This document shows, one piece after another, positions 63,632-64,000 of a stretch of DNA of 64,000 nucleotides (the first letter of the stretch is position 1; every line of letters begins with the position of its first letter). The translations under genes and the position numbers were made by a program. The notes beneath the pieces were generated by a model that saw only the letters and a program-made list of their open reading frames with translations, was not told where the DNA came from and made no database searches. The DNA comes from an uncultured Pelagibacteraceae bacterium (GTDB lineage: Bacteria; Pseudomonadota; Alphaproteobacteria; Pelagibacterales; Pelagibacteraceae): NCBI GenBank assembly GCA_902589795.1, contig CACIUJ010000002.1, positions 1-64,000 on the forward strand, given 5' to 3'.

Positions 63632-64000
63632 GTGAAGATAAAACTTATTAAAGGGCTAAATCAAATTCAAAAAAAATATGACACATTTTTTATAGATTTG
63701 TGGGGAGTTGTGCATAATGGGATAGAAGTTTATCCAGAAGCAATAGATGTTTTACAAAATTTAAACAAATTAAATAAACGATTTGTACTTATTTCAAATG
63801 CACCAAGGCCATCCAAAAGTGTAGTAAAATATTTATTAAAATTAAAAATGGATAAAAAACTTATCGAAAATTTATTTACCTCAGGTGAAGCAGCGCTTCA
63901 AACTTTAAAAAATAATGTTTATGGTAAAAAATTTTATCATGTGGGTTCCAAAGGACAAGGTGATTTGACGAAAGGTTTAGAAAAAAACCAAACAGAATTA
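63632..64000 (+). CDS. HAD superfamily hydrolase (class IIA-like), truncated by window end
   Basis: GTG-start open frame VKIKLIKGLNQIQKKYDTFFIDLWGVVHNGIEVYPEAIDVLQNLNKLNKRFVLISNAPRPS. Confidence 0.8.
   Translation, partial: MKIKLIKGLNQIQKKYDTFFIDLWGVVHNGIEVYPEAIDVLQNLNKLNKRFVLISNAPRPSKSVVKYLLKLKMDKKLIENLFTSGEAALQTLKNNVYGKKFYHVGSKGQGDLTKGLEKNQTEL

Overview
AT-rich, gene-dense window that looks like a streamlined alphaproteobacterium, most likely SAR11/Pelagibacter (inferred from composition, gene content and protein style; no search was run). Most of it is housekeeping: gltB, thrS-infC-rpmI-rplT-pheST-lepA, lysK (class I), pyrD, cobST with a J-domain protein and bolA, aroBK, def-fmt-truA, dapDE, argB, yidC-yidD-rnpA-rpmH, dcd, murA, infA, hisS-hisZ-hisG and groESL, plus tRNA-Ser(GGA), tRNA-Phe(GAA) and tRNA-His(GTG). 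The most unusual segment is about 14.9-18.5 kb. The intact tRNA-Ser is followed by two tandem partial copies of its 3' part (from about 17342 and 18207). These define three integrase-less units. Each unit carries 7-bp direct repeats at 11-bp spacing whose sequence differs between units but matches within a unit. The cargo genes of units 1 and 2 share an upstream region and signal-peptide start but have different bodies, and unit 3 appears to have lost its cargo. I read this as a tandem array of small tRNA-integrated cargo cassettes, probably mobilised in trans. Other points: truA is frameshifted at an A8 run, a cluster of hairpins lies between a csp gene and tRNA-His, there is a radical-SAM/glycosyltransferase/methyltransferase block between two tRNAs, and several micro-ORFs are missing from the ORF track.
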